Shown: positions 12,370 through 23,876 of the stretch, in pieces | Layout: the number at the start of each line of letters is the position of its first letter | Position numbering within the stretch: position 1 is the first letter of the stretch | Origin: Amphiura filiformis | Lineage: Eukaryota; Echinodermata; Ophiuroidea; Amphilepidida; Amphiuridae | Assembly: GCF_039555335.1 (NCBI RefSeq) | Contig: NC_092628.1 | Span: 38,214,965-38,278,964 of the forward strand | Length of the DNA stretch: 64,000 nt | Direction: 5' to 3' | The notes under the pieces: generated by a model | What the model was told of the DNA's origin: nothing | Seen by the model: only the letters and a program-made list of their open reading frames with translations | Databases searched by the model: none | Made by a program: the position numbers and the translations under genes

Positions 12370-12502
12370 CCCAACCACATCCCCCCAAGTAGGCAATGAG
12401 GATAAAGTGCCTTGCCCAAGGACACAACACGTTGGCACGAGCGGGGCTCGAACTCCCAACCTATGTATTATGATTCTACGACTCGCTGCTAAACCAATCA
12501 AG
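12370..12502 (-). mobile_element. tRNA-derived SINE
   Basis: On the minus strand, a tRNA-like head (ggtttagcagcgag ... gggagttcgagccccgc) is followed by the central block gtgtccttgggcaaggcact, a conserved SINE core seen in many marine animals. The head keeps a B box (gttcgagcc) but not a good cloverleaf. Confidence 0.7.
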
Positions 12503-12858
12503 AACCTGTGGGAATGAGACTACCAAGTCCCATGGCGAGAAGTGCAGTGAGCCTGGACATCTGTGATCAAGATGACATAACCGGTCATCGAAAGCTCAAA
12601 AAGTGAGTACTATTTTACTGGATTTGCCTACCAAAAATTCACCAATTGTATGAAACAATCCTACAATTTACAAATGAAGCTCTTTAAAATAAAAAGTAAT
12701 AAGAAACAATAGAAAACGAAGATGTCTTTTGTTCAATTTTCGTTGTACGATATTTTGATAATAAGTCACTCTTGATACCCATGGCATCTTGAGCTTACAA
12801 GTTCAGTTGCTTTTGTTACGAGTCACTCTTGACTCAAGGCCAAAATCACCTTTTTCCC

Positions 12859-13923
12859 GAACTCACACGAATGCACAACACAAATACACTGTTTGTTTAA
12901 GCTAACAAAATCTAAGTCTTTAATTGAAAACAGAGTATGATTGGTACATATAATAACAATATCGCATATACAATAAAATCACACAGTGACAGTTTTACTA
13001 TATCAGTACTTAACCAGCTGTCTTCTTGTTGGTGATCCTAGAGTTCTTGCAATGTTCTGGACGACTGATGTAATATATCCTTATTCACTTGTTCTGCGAA
13101 AATCAGCGAAGTCCATCGTACACTTGCATTTATAAATCCTTGCACATAAAATCCTCATACGAAAATGATGATGCTTTCTCCAATCTCCTTTGCGCTGCTA
13201 TCTCCACTAATATATCTCCTTGCACTGCTTTCTCCACAAATATATCTCCTTGCGCTGCTTTCTCCAAAAATGGTGTTTCTTTCACCAACCACTCTTTTTC
13301 CAGGGAACAGGTTTCTTTAACACAGCTACGCTGTTTTTGACAGATGCGTGGCCTTCACAAACCCAGCAAACTCCAGCAATTTGACAGAAGAACTTTTAAT
13401 CCTTTGATGAGGAAGAGCACCTTTGTGTGCTCGCTGTCTTCTTCGTTGCTGTATTAAAATTAGCTCAATTATTGGCTATATAAACTGGTTAAAATGTACT
13501 TCTTTTTTTTTTTAAGCACGAAGACCATCACACACATGTGGCGTTTTCAATCTCCCATGACGTTCTGTAAAGTCCCAACAAAAGCCTTCAGCTTTTTATA
13601 TCAGTACTCATGCAAAAACCCATCATCTATTAATAAACCATTACTTCAATCACATTTTCACAACATTGCTGCAATCTTGGGATTTCCCAAGATTAATTAT
13701 ACACATTCACCTTTCACATTACATCACTTCCTGGGGGGTTTTCCTGACTATGGTGCAATATACTGAACTGGGAATTTCCAAGTTCCAAACATAGATTTGA
13801 CTTTGTTTACAATAATTTGGGGAATTCCAAAATACAAGGGGTTTCCCATCTCATGAAATACTTTCAGCTTGTAAACAAAGTTAAATAATTAAATTAAATC
13901 AAATTACTCAGGGCACATCACAC
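12859..13923 (-). repeat. LTR (3' LTR in element orientation)
   Basis: 1065 bp, aligned over its length with 17337-18431. It contains three copies of a 30-bp unit (tctccttgcgctgctttctc) where the other LTR has four. The plus-strand end is ...cacatcacac, so the element strand starts with the expected tg. Confidence 0.85.
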
Positions 13924-14137
13924 CCTCCCCCTTAAAAGAAGAAAGTTCGAATGTAATGAAAACTTTCTTAAATGCTTTCTTCTTTTACATCAACTTCAAC
14001 ATATTATCAACTTTGAGTATTTCTCATCATACACAGTGACTACTTGTTACACAAGTTCCCTTTTAAAAGGAACTTTTGTTTATCAAGTTTTTTATGCAAA
14101 TCTGGACAGGGCATCAGCCATTACATTGTCTTTTCCC

Positions 14138-16954
14138 TTAATATGTTTGATGTCCAGATTGTACTCTTGCAAGGTCAAACTCCACCAGTCTTTGGTTTTT
14201 GTTCTTCATCCTGTTGATGAAGGTGAGGGGATTGTGATCTGTGAAAACAAGCACAGGGTATACTGTGGTACCCAAATACACATCAAAATGTAGCAATGCT
14301 AATAGCAATGCTAGACACTCCTTCTCAATTGTGGAGTAATTTCTCTGGTGCTTGTTGAATTTCCTTGAAAAGTAACAAATGGTGTGATCTATTTGATCTT
14401 CACCCTCTTGCATCACAACACCTCCACAGCCTATGTCACTGGCATCAACAGTCAACTTGAACTGCTTCTGAAAATCAGGTGCAGTAAGTACTGGTGAACT
14501 CATGAGTATCGATTTGACTTTGTGAAAAGCATTTTCACACTGTTTTGACCAAATGAATTTTGCATCTTTCTTCAACAAATCAGTCAAAGGACTTGCTATC
14601 TCTGAAAAGTTTGGACAGAACTTTCTATAATAGCCAACCATTCCTAGAAATCTCATGAGTGCCTTCTTGTTTACAGGTGTGGGGTATTGCTCAATTGCTT
14701 CAACTTTGGCTTTGATAGGTTTCACCTGACCTTGACCTACAACATATCCTAAGTATGTGACTGTGGCATGGCAAAACTCACTTTTCACCAGATTGACTGT
14801 CAACTGTACTTCAGACAGCTTCTCAAACAATTGATGGAGTTGTTCCATGTGTTGTTCCCAAGTTTGACTGTAAACAATCAAATCATCTACATACGCTTCA
14901 CATCCCTCTATGTCTGCCACAATTTGGTTCACCATTCTCTGAAATGTCGCTGGGGCATTTTTCAACCCGAATGGCATAACTTTGTGTTGGTAAAGACCAA
15001 ATGGTGTACAAAAAGCAGAAATCTCTTTGGCACGGTCTGTGAGTGGAACCTGCCAGTACCCTTTCAAAAGATCAAATTTGCTAACAAATTTTGCATTCCC
15101 AATTTTGTCTATGCAATCATCAATTCTTGGAATTGGGTACGAGTCTGTCTTTGAATGAACATTTGCAGCTCTCATGTCTGCGACCAATCGGTATGAACCA
15201 TCAGGCTTGGGAACAAGTATACACGGTGAACTCCATTCACTACTTCTTGGTTCTATCATATCATTGTCTAGCATATAATTGATCTCATTTTTGAGATGTT
15301 CCATTTTCAATGGATTGACTCTGTAAGGATGCTGCTTGATTGGTTTTGTATCACCAACATCTACATCATGAAATGCAGCATTTGTTCTACTTGGCGTATC
15401 AGGAAATATATTGTCAAATTTGTGAATCAAATTTGCAATTTGGCTTTGTTGATCTTGAGAAAGATGACCTAACTTTGAGTCCAAATTAGTGAGCACAACA
15501 GAATTGTTCAATTTTACATTATACTCTTTGTGCTCCAGCTCTTTATCCTGGTCAAATGTGACATCAGAATTGTTATCTTTACTCTTGTCTACATTGGCGA
15601 TTTTGTCTACATCGGCATGTTTGTCTACATTATCAGCATGTTTTACTGTACACACAGGTTTTGGAATACCACTGTCACTTCTTTCAACATACTCTTTGAG
15701 CATATTTATGTGGCATAACTGCCTGCTCTTGCGTCTACCAGGAGTCTTGATAATATAATCTACTTCACCCACTTTTGACTCTACCTCACATGGGCCATGA
15801 TATCTGGCTTGTAATGGGTGTCCTGGAATTGGAAACAGTACTAGAACTTTGTCACCTGGTTTGAACACTCTCTCTTTGGCATGTTTATCGTACCATTGTT
15901 TCATTTTGGCCTGACCCTGTTTCAAGTTTTCTTTGGCAATATCAGTTACTCTGTTAAGCCTATGCTTAAAATTGGAGACATAATCCAATAAATTGATATC
16001 TGATTTCTCATTGAGCCACTTTTCTTTCAACAACTTTAAGGGCCCGCGCACTGTGTGTCCAAACACTAACTCAAAAGGACTAAATCCTAAAGTTTCCTGA
16101 ACAGCTTCCCTAGCAGCAAACAACAACAAGTGTACTCCCTCATCCCAGTCCCTCTGAAATTCCAAACAGTATGTTCTGATCATGTTTTTCAATGTTTGGT
16201 GGAACCTTTCTAGGGCACCTTGTGATTCTGGATGGTAAGCACTTGAGGTATACTGTTCTATACCTAATTGATACATGACCTGCTGAAATACTCCAGAAGT
16301 AAAGTTTGATCCTTGGTCTGACTGTATGGACTTGGGGAGCCCCACAAATGTGAAAAACTTGGTTAAAGCTTTCACTATTGTCACTGCTTTAATATTTCTC
16401 AAGGGTATGGCTTCAGGAAAGCGTGTTGACGCGCACATAATTGTCAGAAGGTACTGATTACCTGACTTGGTCTTTGGTAGGGGGCCAACACAATCAATAA
16501 TAACCCTACTAAATGGTTCATCAAAGGCTGGAATTGGCTTCAATGGAGCAGGAGGTATTTTCTGATTTGGCTTCCCTACTACTTGGCATATGTGACATGT
16601 TTTGCAATATTCAGAAACATCTTTTCTGAGAGTGCGCCACCAGAAATGTCTCAGAATTCTTTCATGAGTTTTCTTAACACCCAAATGCCCTGCCATTGGA
16701 CTGTCATGTGCTATGTTAATTACTTCAGTGTGGTATACTTTTGGTACCACAATTTGGTGCACTACCTTCCACTCTTCATCGGCAGGTACATCAAGGGGGC
16801 GCCATTTTCTCATTAGCACACCATCTTGTTTATAAAAACAGACAGAATTTTGTTCTGCTTCTTCTAAGGTCAATGCCCTTTGATTGATCTCTTTGAGTTC
16901 TGGGTCATTTTGTTGCTCCAGAATCAGCTTGTCATGACTTAATGGGTCTTTCAA
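14138..16954 (-). CDS. Retrotransposon pol region: integrase, reverse transcriptase, RNase H
   Basis: One open frame of 938 codons. In order: an integrase zinc-finger region (residues about 75-123, with HDSPMAGHLG and CKTCHICQ), the integrase core (about 145-265, with SDQGSNF and HPESQGALERFHQ), a linker and chromatin-binding-like part (to about 480), reverse transcriptase (about 560-740, with VPKPDGSYRLVADMR, MPFGLKNAPATFQR and YVDD) and RNase H (about 810-920, with TVDASDIGCGGV and STIEKECLALL). This belongs to the broken LTR element at 12859-18431 and is transcribed in the element's direction. The long surviving frame agrees with the low LTR divergence. It is a mobile-element fossil, not a host gene. 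Confidence 0.9.
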   Translation of the reverse strand: MKDPLSHDKLILEQQNDPELKEINQRALTLEEAEQNSVCFYKQDGVLMRKWRPLDVPADEEWKVVHQIVVPKVYHTEVINIAHDSPMAGHLGVKKTHERILRHFWWRTLRKDVSEYCKTCHICQVVGKPNQKIPPAPLKPIPAFDEPFSRVIIDCVGPLPKTKSGNQYLLTIMCASTRFPEAIPLRNIKAVTIVKALTKFFTFVGLPKSIQSDQGSNFTSGVFQQVMYQLGIEQYTSSAYHPESQGALERFHQTLKNMIRTYCLEFQRDWDEGVHLLLFAAREAVQETLGFSPFELVFGHTVRGPLKLLKEKWLNEKSDINLLDYVSNFKHRLNRVTDIAKENLKQGQAKMKQWYDKHAKERVFKPGDKVLVLFPIPGHPLQARYHGPCEVESKVGEVDYIIKTPGRRKSRQLCHINMLKEYVERSDSGIPKPVCTVKHADNVDKHADVDKIANVDKSKDNNSDVTFDQDKELEHKEYNVKLNNSVVLTNLDSKLGHLSQDQQSQIANLIHKFDNIFPDTPSRTNAAFHDVDVGDTKPIKQHPYRVNPLKMEHLKNEINYMLDNDMIEPRSSEWSSPCILVPKPDGSYRLVADMRAANVHSKTDSYPIPRIDDCIDKIGNAKFVSKFDLLKGYWQVPLTDRAKEISAFCTPFGLYQHKVMPFGLKNAPATFQRMVNQIVADIEGCEAYVDDLIVYSQTWEQHMEQLHQLFEKLSEVQLTVNLVKSEFCHATVTYLGYVVGQGQVKPIKAKVEAIEQYPTPVNKKALMRFLGMVGYYRKFCPNFSEIASPLTDLLKKDAKFIWSKQCENAFHKVKSILMSSPVLTAPDFQKQFKLTVDASDIGCGGVVMQEGEDQIDHTICYFSRKFNKHQRNYSTIEKECLALLLALLHFDVYLGTTVYPVLVFTDHNPLTFINRMKNKNQRLVEFDLARVQSGHQTY

Positions 16955-17045
16955 TGTATCCCCAATTTGTTCATGCTCAGAGGCTGTGTCATTTTTAGGG
17001 GTATTTTTTTATCCCCAGGAGAAGGAAGTTTATCTTCTTTCTCAT

Positions 17046-17336
17046 TCAACTGTGACACAATGTGTCTTCCAAATTGTAGCCTAAGTCATCAATTTGGTTG
17101 TCCTCAATTGTTTCTAATGAGGCTCTATTACTCATTGCCCGTGTCACTGCACATGCAGGAAATATCTCCTCTTCCTCACTATTATCATCCTGTATACAGG
17201 GCTTATCTGTGACTATTGGGTCAGGAAAAACCTTCCCCCCTGCCAGATCATTTCCTAGCAACATGGACACTCCCTTGACTGGCAATTCATGTCTAACTCC
17301 TATGGTTACAGGACCAGAAACCAAGTCAGATGTCAA
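17046..17336 (-). mobile_element. Retroelement protease-region remnant
   Basis: The minus-strand frame reads FLTSDLVSGPVTIGV and GVSMLLGNDLAGGKVFPDP, a pattern found just ahead of integrase in Gmr1-like pol proteins (retropepsin region). It is part of the same broken element. Confidence 0.65.
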
Positions 17337-18431
17337 GAACTCACACGAATGCACAACACAAATACACTGTTTGTTTAAGCTAACAAAATCTAAGTCTTTA
17401 ATTGAAAACAGAGTATGATTGGTACATATAATAACAATATCGCATATACAATAAAATCACACAGTGACAGTTTTACTATATCAGTACTTAACCAGCTGTC
17501 TTCTTGTTGGTGATCCTAGAGTTCTTGCAATGTTCTGGACGACTGATGTAATATATCCTTATTCACTTGTTCTGCGAAAATCAGCGAAGTCCATCGTACA
17601 CTTGCATTTATAAATCCTTGCACATAAAATCCTCATACGAAAATGATGATGCTTCCTCCAATCTCCTTTGCGCTGCTATCTCCACTAATATATCTCCTTG
17701 CACTGCTTTCTCCACAAATATATCTCCTTGCGCTGCTTTCTCCACAAATATATCTCCTTGCGCTGCTTTCTCCAAAAATGGTGTTTCTTTCACCAACCAC
17801 TCTTTTTTCCAGGGAACAGGTTTCTTTAACACAGCTCCGCTGTTTTTTGACAGATGCGTAGCCTTCACAAACCCAGCAAACTCCAGCAATTTGACAGAAG
17901 AACTTTTAATCATTTGATGAGGAAGAGCACTTTTGTGTGCTCGCTGTCTTCTTCGTTGCTGTATTAAAATTAGCTCAATTATTGGCTATATAAACTGGTT
18001 AAAATGTACTTTTTTTTTTTGAAGCACGAAGACCATCACACACATGTGGAGTTTTCAATCTCCCATGACGTTCTGTAAAGTCCCAACAAAAGCCTTCAGC
18101 TTTTTATATCAGTACTCATGCAAAAACCCATCATCTATTAATAAACCATTACTTCAATCACATTTTCACAACATTGCTGCAATCTTGGGATTTCCCAAGA
18201 TTAATTATACACATTCACCTTTCACATTACATAACTTCCTGGGGGGTTTTCCTGACTATGGTGCAATATACTGAACTGGGAATTTCCAAGTTCCAAACAT
18301 AGATCTGACTTTGTTTACAATAATTTGGGGAATTCCAAAATACAAGGGGTTTCCCATCTCATGAAATACTTTCAGCTTGTAAACAAAGTTAAATAATTAA
18401 ATTAAATCAAATTACTCAGGGCACATCACAC
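17337..18431 (-). repeat. LTR (5' LTR in element orientation)
   Basis: 1095 bp, about 99% identical to 12859-13923 apart from one extra 30-bp internal repeat unit. Short frames inside it are artefacts of that repeat. Confidence 0.85.
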
Positions 18432-18604
18432 TTTTAAGATTCGGAGTTGAAATTTAGCAGACAAGTTAAGTATATACAAGAAGGATGAATAAATAATACC
18501 TGGAAAATGACAGTGTTTTGTTGTACCATCGCAAAATGTAGTTCATTTTCTACATGTAACCTTTTATGGTACACCTTGTACATTGCATCCCGAACTGAGA
18601 ACTA

Positions 18605-18988
18605 CCCAGAAAACGTTTCCGACATACTTCGAAAAAAGTTAGAAAAGGTTGGCAGGAAACGTTTAAATGTCGGGTTATATAAAGGGTATATAAATGGCAT
18701 AAAACGTTTTCATAACATTCAAAAACATTATACATGTATTAAGCAATTACAGCAAAATATTCTAACATAACGTTATTCAAGTGTGGTCGAAATATTTGAC
18801 AAAACATGTTTGCCGTTCAACATTTTAACAATGATGTTGTGGTGTGTTTTCATACAAAACATTTTAAAAACGTTTTCATAACCTTAATATAACTCGATAT
18901 TTAATGTTATCAAAACGTTTTTACCAAAACCCAATCCCAAAATATAACTCGTCTAAAACGTTTTAAAAATGTTTATGTGTTTGCTGGG
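18605..18988. mobile_element. MITE family 2 (cccagcaaacac / aaaacgtttt), copy 1
   Basis: The ends are cccagaaaacgtttccgac and, inverted, cccagcaaacacataaac. The interior is rich in aaacgtttt and contains aatgtcgggttatataaagg, shared with the copies at 42442, 45119, 48454 and 51217. Noncoding. Confidence 0.7.
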
Positions 18989-18989
18989 C

Positions 18990-19481
18990 AGCCATATGAC
19001 GACGTTTACAAATCAATTAATTAAAAGCCAGCCTTAAATCGATATTATCAACATCTGTTGATTTGTGTGAGTTGTTTTTATGTTTTCAGTAAGTCAACAA
19101 AACGCAATCATGGGTAAAAACGACTTGCCACTGCAAAACCCGATCAATAACATCACCCTCTAAAGTTTTCTATTGTTCATCAGTATATACACAAATCACG
19201 AGTATCTTTATCTCTAGCAATATCTAAGGTGCAATAATGAAAGAAAAAATAATAGATTATCAACAATAACAAACTTTATCAACGTGAATTTTGTGTAGTT
19301 ATTTATAAAGATATCTTATACAAATTCGTATACAGTGCTGTTGCTGGAAAATTCTCGATTTTAAGAATCGATCACCATGATCACATTCAATAAAAAAAAC
19401 AGGACAGATCGAGTAAAAATTGGATTTAGTGAAATATCAGTGCATTCGTCGACTTACATAACACAGGTTATTGGAAAATTA
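18990..19481. other. 3' flank of GT31 gene A
   Basis: No gene or clear repeat was recognised. It should include the old 3' untranslated region of the pseudogene that ends at 19482. Confidence 0.35.
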
Positions 19482-21236
19482 TTAATAGTATGGTAAATAT
19501 TGAGTGATGTTTCCACATTCGTTTGCATCGAATTTATCCCACAGTGTCCAAAATGTGTGCATCAGTATTATAGGATTCAATTCAAAGACTGTAAATGCTT
19601 TAGAAAAAGTACAAAGCGCGTTAAATGTTGTGTTTTCAGATATCAAAAACATTCGGTGCTTTGTGTAGCGGTGATCATATGTTGGTATTGCGCCAATTGT
19701 CTTCAGCAACATTCCCTCGTAGACGTCTTCAATCGGGATATACGGAATATGCTCCGATACGGACACAATAGGGTTAACCAGGTTGCCAGATACCAAATAC
19801 GACGGACCATTTACATACGGTGGATATGTAGAATGGGGGTATACACTCTTCGGTATATACCATTTCTTGGCCAAAAAGTATCATTTTTTCTTTCCGGCTT
19901 TATTCCATTCATCAAATATCCTTCAAAAGTTGTTTTGTTAATTTGTTTTTCTAGATGTTGTACTAAGTTCAAAATATTGGGTATGGTATCGCTATCAATC
20001 TTTAAAACAAATTTGGTGTGATTACAAAATGAATTGACCCATCGAAATCCCATGAGTGTCTTCAACGTTAAGTTCTGATAACTATCAACGAAATCCTCTT
20101 TACATATATCCCCAAACTGTTCACTTTCTCTAGCGATTACTTTGTTCAACTTTTCAGAACTGTTAGCTAGAAGAAAGATAGTTGCTACACGCCTTCCCAA
20201 TACATGCGTGACATTTGCCCAAGTCTTGCGAATTATTGCGCGTCGTAAAGTTTCGTTAGGTGCTGTCAAACACATTATCAGCAAAAATATACTGTCTTTG
20301 GAAGAATTGTTTCTGGTACATACATCTGAATTCTTATGCACGTAGTTATACGGATGCTGACCATACATTGACTTATTAAAGAATATTCCATCTTTCACAT
20401 CATGAAACGGAGACGTATCTTTCGCAACAGAGGCGTTCTGCATCTTGTAACGCTTCGGCAAATCCTGTGTAGGTGGTGGTTTCAATACAGCAGGGTGAAC
20501 TGTCATGAACCCTTTTGGTTCCTGTGCTTCAACGTTTGCAATAATATCATCGGTTTCATTAAAATGATTAAGCAGGAGTGAACGGTTTTGTGCATCTGAC
20601 GACAGTTTCAATGAAGCAGAAATCGTCCTGGTGTCATTTTGTAGTGTATGACGAGTGGTGTGATCTCCAATAACGCAATACAGCTGCACACATATGTGAC
20701 GTGTCATGTCAAAAGGAGACACTTTTGGGCAGGATCGTAAATGGAGAAATAGCCAAAAATTAGCTTGGGGTGATTTTTTTCACAATTTGGGTTTGTTGCC
20801 AATTTGTGATGTTATTAATGTTAAAAATATTGTCTGATAGTTTCAGACCAAAATATAACTGGCATCTTGTATTTTTGAGACATTTTTCAAGGTAATTCCT
20901 ACTCTCAACATTGTCAATAATATTTTTAAAGGCCGATATCTCAATTTCCAATTTTATAATACCATAACTTACGAACTCAATATCTTCGCTTAGGAATGTC
21001 CGATTCCATTGGGGAAAACGGCCTTGTGGAGCAAAATATCTCTATATTTAAGATATGTAAAAACCTCAAAATTGATAACCTGCCCAAAAGTGTCTCCTTT
21101 TGACATGACACGTCACATATGACCTTCTATATACTTGAGAACCCATAGTGTGAAGGAAAACAATCATCCACATAATCATGCAAGAAGCACATATCATCAC
21201 AAAGGTTACACGAATCAGGCGAAATACGCTTACCAT
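19482..21236 (-). pseudogene. GT31 glycosyltransferase A, disrupted by a MITE and a frameshift
   Basis: This is a fourth member of the array. From ATG at 21236 the minus strand reads MVSVFRLIRVTFVMICASCM..., then HTMGSQVYRRSY, matching the N-terminus of gene C (MARIFRMIRATFLMLTASCI). A 423-bp MITE (20695-21117) then interrupts the coding sequence, and the frame resumes in the stem region (TTRHTLQND). The catalytic part is clear: AIIRKTWANVTHVLGRR, YQNLTLKT, KIDSDTIPN (the GT31 DxD-type site), then KWYIPKSVYPHSTYPPYVNG and EDVYEG. A net 2-base insertion near 19866-19875 (acttttt against paralogues' acttgg) shifts the frame between the DSD-bearing half and the KWYIP half. The paralogues have EDVYVG where this copy has EDVYEG. 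With an insertion and at least one further frame break it cannot make the full enzyme. No intron was seen. Confidence 0.85.
20695..21117. mobile_element. MITE family 1, copy 2, inside GT31 gene A
   Basis: The ends tgtgacgtgtcatgtcaaaa and their exact inverted copy border a 423-bp noncoding element. The sequence on both sides continues the GT31 reading, so this is an insertion into coding DNA. Flanking ta at 20693-20694 and 21118-21119 suggests a 2-bp target duplication. The terminal palindrome makes the exact border uncertain by a few bases. Confidence 0.85.
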
Positions 21237-22208
21237 TTTTGACTTTTTGAGATGACTTTATTTAAAAGGAAACCAGTCTGACCGGTGGATTAAATAAAAC
21301 TGGTTGCTTACGACGCATTTTTATTTTAATATATCACAAAGCAGGGTGTGCTTAAATTCACCAGCTGATATATTCCATACAGATGACATTGAATAAACAG
21401 GACATTATTATCTTTGACTTTTGATTATGGCATCTGTTTATTACTCTGTACTTTAATCTCTATACCGGAAAATTGATCATACGCATCAATATTTCATCAC
21501 TTTTATTTTTCATCATTGTAAATTTTACGGTATTGCTTATAAGGCGCCACGTCCAAAGTATTCAGCAACATATTGCTGAAGTCCTCAGTTACTTCCTCAA
21601 AAATGGTTTATCACTACTCCATACATATAGTTGAGGCATCCTCAACCATTAATTTCTCGCGAGACATACAGAATACTTTGTTAACACATCATAAATTACG
21701 ATGATTTAAGTTGTGTATCGATTGAGTGAGTTGAAGAATAAATTGAATCATGGTATTGACTTCTTTAACTAAAATTAGAATTACAACATTTTGATTATCG
21801 TAGTAACCAATTATTATTTTACATATAGACATAGTGTGATTGTAGATAAAAAAAAAAGTATTATATTATCTGAATACTAATGTTTATTATGAACTTCAAA
21901 TTAAGGCCTATGGCGTGTCCTTTTTTTACCACGGCCTTTAATCGAATGCCTTTTTAATGATTTTATTACGATATTTAAATACGGTACCCAAATTCGCTGG
22001 TTTAGTAGATTTTTATGTTTAATTTCATGGGAAATGGTCACTAAAACTAGGTAACTAGTTGTAAAATAACGATAAGGGGGCCTAAATTTATATGGCAATC
22101 AGTATGCTAAGAAAATCAGTATGCTAAGTACTGATATTAAACATGTTAAAATAAAAGATCGAGGAAGGTGATGAAGAAGGATAAATGGGCAATACGAAGG
22201 CATATAAA
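21237..22208. other. 5' flank of GT31 gene A, no other gene
   Basis: No further coding region was recognised. The ancestral promoter of the pseudogene should lie in the first few hundred bases. It does not show the block shared by genes B and C. Confidence 0.35.
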
Positions 22209-23186
22209 TACAGACTTGACATTTAATATGGAATATTTTTTCGCAAACTTCCAAGACTGGTCTGGAAGGGATCTGCATAAACTGCATGGGCTAAATATTA
22301 ATTGGTGTGTGTCGGAAGATGGTGTAAAATATTGTTTGACAGAAAATGTGCTTTCCATTAGTTTATATTTAATGGGGCTCATAATGTAGTGAGTTAGCCT
22401 AAAATGGCGGATTTAGGGAGACTGGATTTGATTTTTGTGGGGATCAAATTTATGAATTTGAGCAACATTATTCTGATATTATCAAATTTATTGAGGTTAG
22501 AGGCGATTACTGAACGTAAATACCAATAAGTGTTCGATAGAACTGAAATGCACTTGTAATCTACCAGTATTGAAAGTGGGAGGAGCTTTATAAATATGGC
22601 TCTTAAAAGTGGGTCGCACTCAGATAGTTTGAATGGTCCCCTGGGGCCAGGTGTTATAAACTTAATGTACACAAAGGAACAGCGTGAGTTCATTGGACAA
22701 CCAGGAATCCTTGTAGTTGTTTTTGTACCGCAAGTTCATAACATTTGACCCCAGGGGCCCAAACTTTCTAAGTATGTACCACTCTTAAGAGCCCTATTTT
22801 TAAGCTCCTCCGGTGTTCAAAAAATTGGTACATTACAAGCGTATTTCAGCTGTGATGAATGCCAATTGCTGACAAAGTTTAAGAAATATCACCTCAAACC
22901 ACTATAAATTTGATAATAACAGCACGATGTTGCATAAAGTCCGAAATTGTGTCCCCCACAAAGCTCAAATTCAGCCCCCCTAAATCAGCCATTTTAGGTA
23001 AATTCGCTACATTGAGAGCACTATAATGTAAACTTATGAAAAGCACGTTTTCTATCCAACAACTTTTTGACACCATCTCCCGACACACCCCAATTAATAT
23101 TTAGCCCGTGCGGTTTACCCCTACTCCGTCCAGACCAGTCTTGGAATTTTGCGAAAAAATATTCCATATTAAATGTCAAGTCTGTA
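22209..23186. repeat. Fold-back element with about 480-bp arms
   Basis: The left arm begins tacagacttgacatttaata and the right arm ends with its reverse complement (tattaaatgtcaagtctgta). Matching continues inward: ggaatattttttcgcaaa, gggctaaatattaattgg, aaaatggcggatttaggg (gctgatttagggg in the other arm) and gctcttaaaagtgg against the inverted ccactcttaagagc. The centre is near 22690. Arms are diverged, with several indels. No long ORF. Confidence 0.75.
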
Positions 23187-23534
23187 CTATTAACGCTCGG
23201 CGTACGTTAACTACCTTCAAACTAATGAACTTATTAATATTACTTCTTTGTACCTGTCTTTCTTTCTTCTTTTTACGTGGTAAAAAGTCAAAAAGTCTTT
23301 AAAACAAGTTTTGCCATTTATTTTTATTCTAACAGGATCTGTGGTTTGAAATTAAATTGAATCACACACAAAACCCCGTCTATTGTCTATTGTTTATCAT
23401 TATGGCAAAAATGCACTAATTTTAAGGACCACTTCAAAATAATATTTTGTTTTTGATGTCAGTGGGCCCGTGAAACAGAACACATGGTTCAAATGACAAT
23501 CTATGGACAAGCTTCTCGTGGCGTTCGCAGTTTA

Positions 23535-23876
23535 TACACTGTAAATAAAAGTGTTTAGGTTTTAAACACATTATTTAAGCATATTAAACATGTCATAGTA
23601 TTTACTTTGTAATAGTTTTCAATCACTGCAGTGTGTTTATGTTCAACACATTGTTCAAAGAATACCCTTTATATGAACACTGCGCGCTAACGTAATAAAC
23701 ACTATGATTGGCAATGTAAACATAAACACTTCCATGTGTTTATGGTTTTGTAACACTTTTCAAACACTGCAATGTATTTACTGAAGGATATTTTAAACAA
23801 AATGTTTAGCAAATTTAAACACTTATACACTTCTATATGCACTTAAAACACTCAAAACACTTTTATTTACAGTGTA
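23535..23876. mobile_element. PIF/Harbinger-like MITE (tacactgtaaataaaagtg)
   Basis: The left end tacactgtaaataaaagtgt is repeated inverted at 23857-23876. Both sides carry tta (23532-23534, 23877-23879). The interior is made of loosely repeated aaacactt-like words. 342 bp, noncoding. Confidence 0.7.

Larger units (their letters stand above)
12859..18431 (-). mobile_element. Gmr1-like Ty3/gypsy LTR retrotransposon, broken
   Basis: Two LTRs of the same orientation (12859-13923 and 17337-18431) bracket a minus-strand interior containing recognisable protease, integrase, reverse transcriptase and RNase H parts, in that order. Integrase ahead of reverse transcriptase is the mark of the Gmr1 group within Ty3/gypsy, known mainly from deuterostomes. 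The LTRs differ by only about ten substitutions plus a few short length changes in about 1.07 kb (roughly 1%), so the insertion is young. The element is not whole: gag is not recognised and there are about two breaks in all. No clear target-site duplication was found. Confidence 0.85.

Noticed and set aside
14036-17418. Several plus-strand frames of 60-130 codons across the retroelement
   Set aside because: Shadows of the minus-strand pol region.
17608-17913. 101-codon frame with a repeated AAQGDIFVEK peptide
   Set aside because: Produced by the 30-bp tandem unit inside the LTR.
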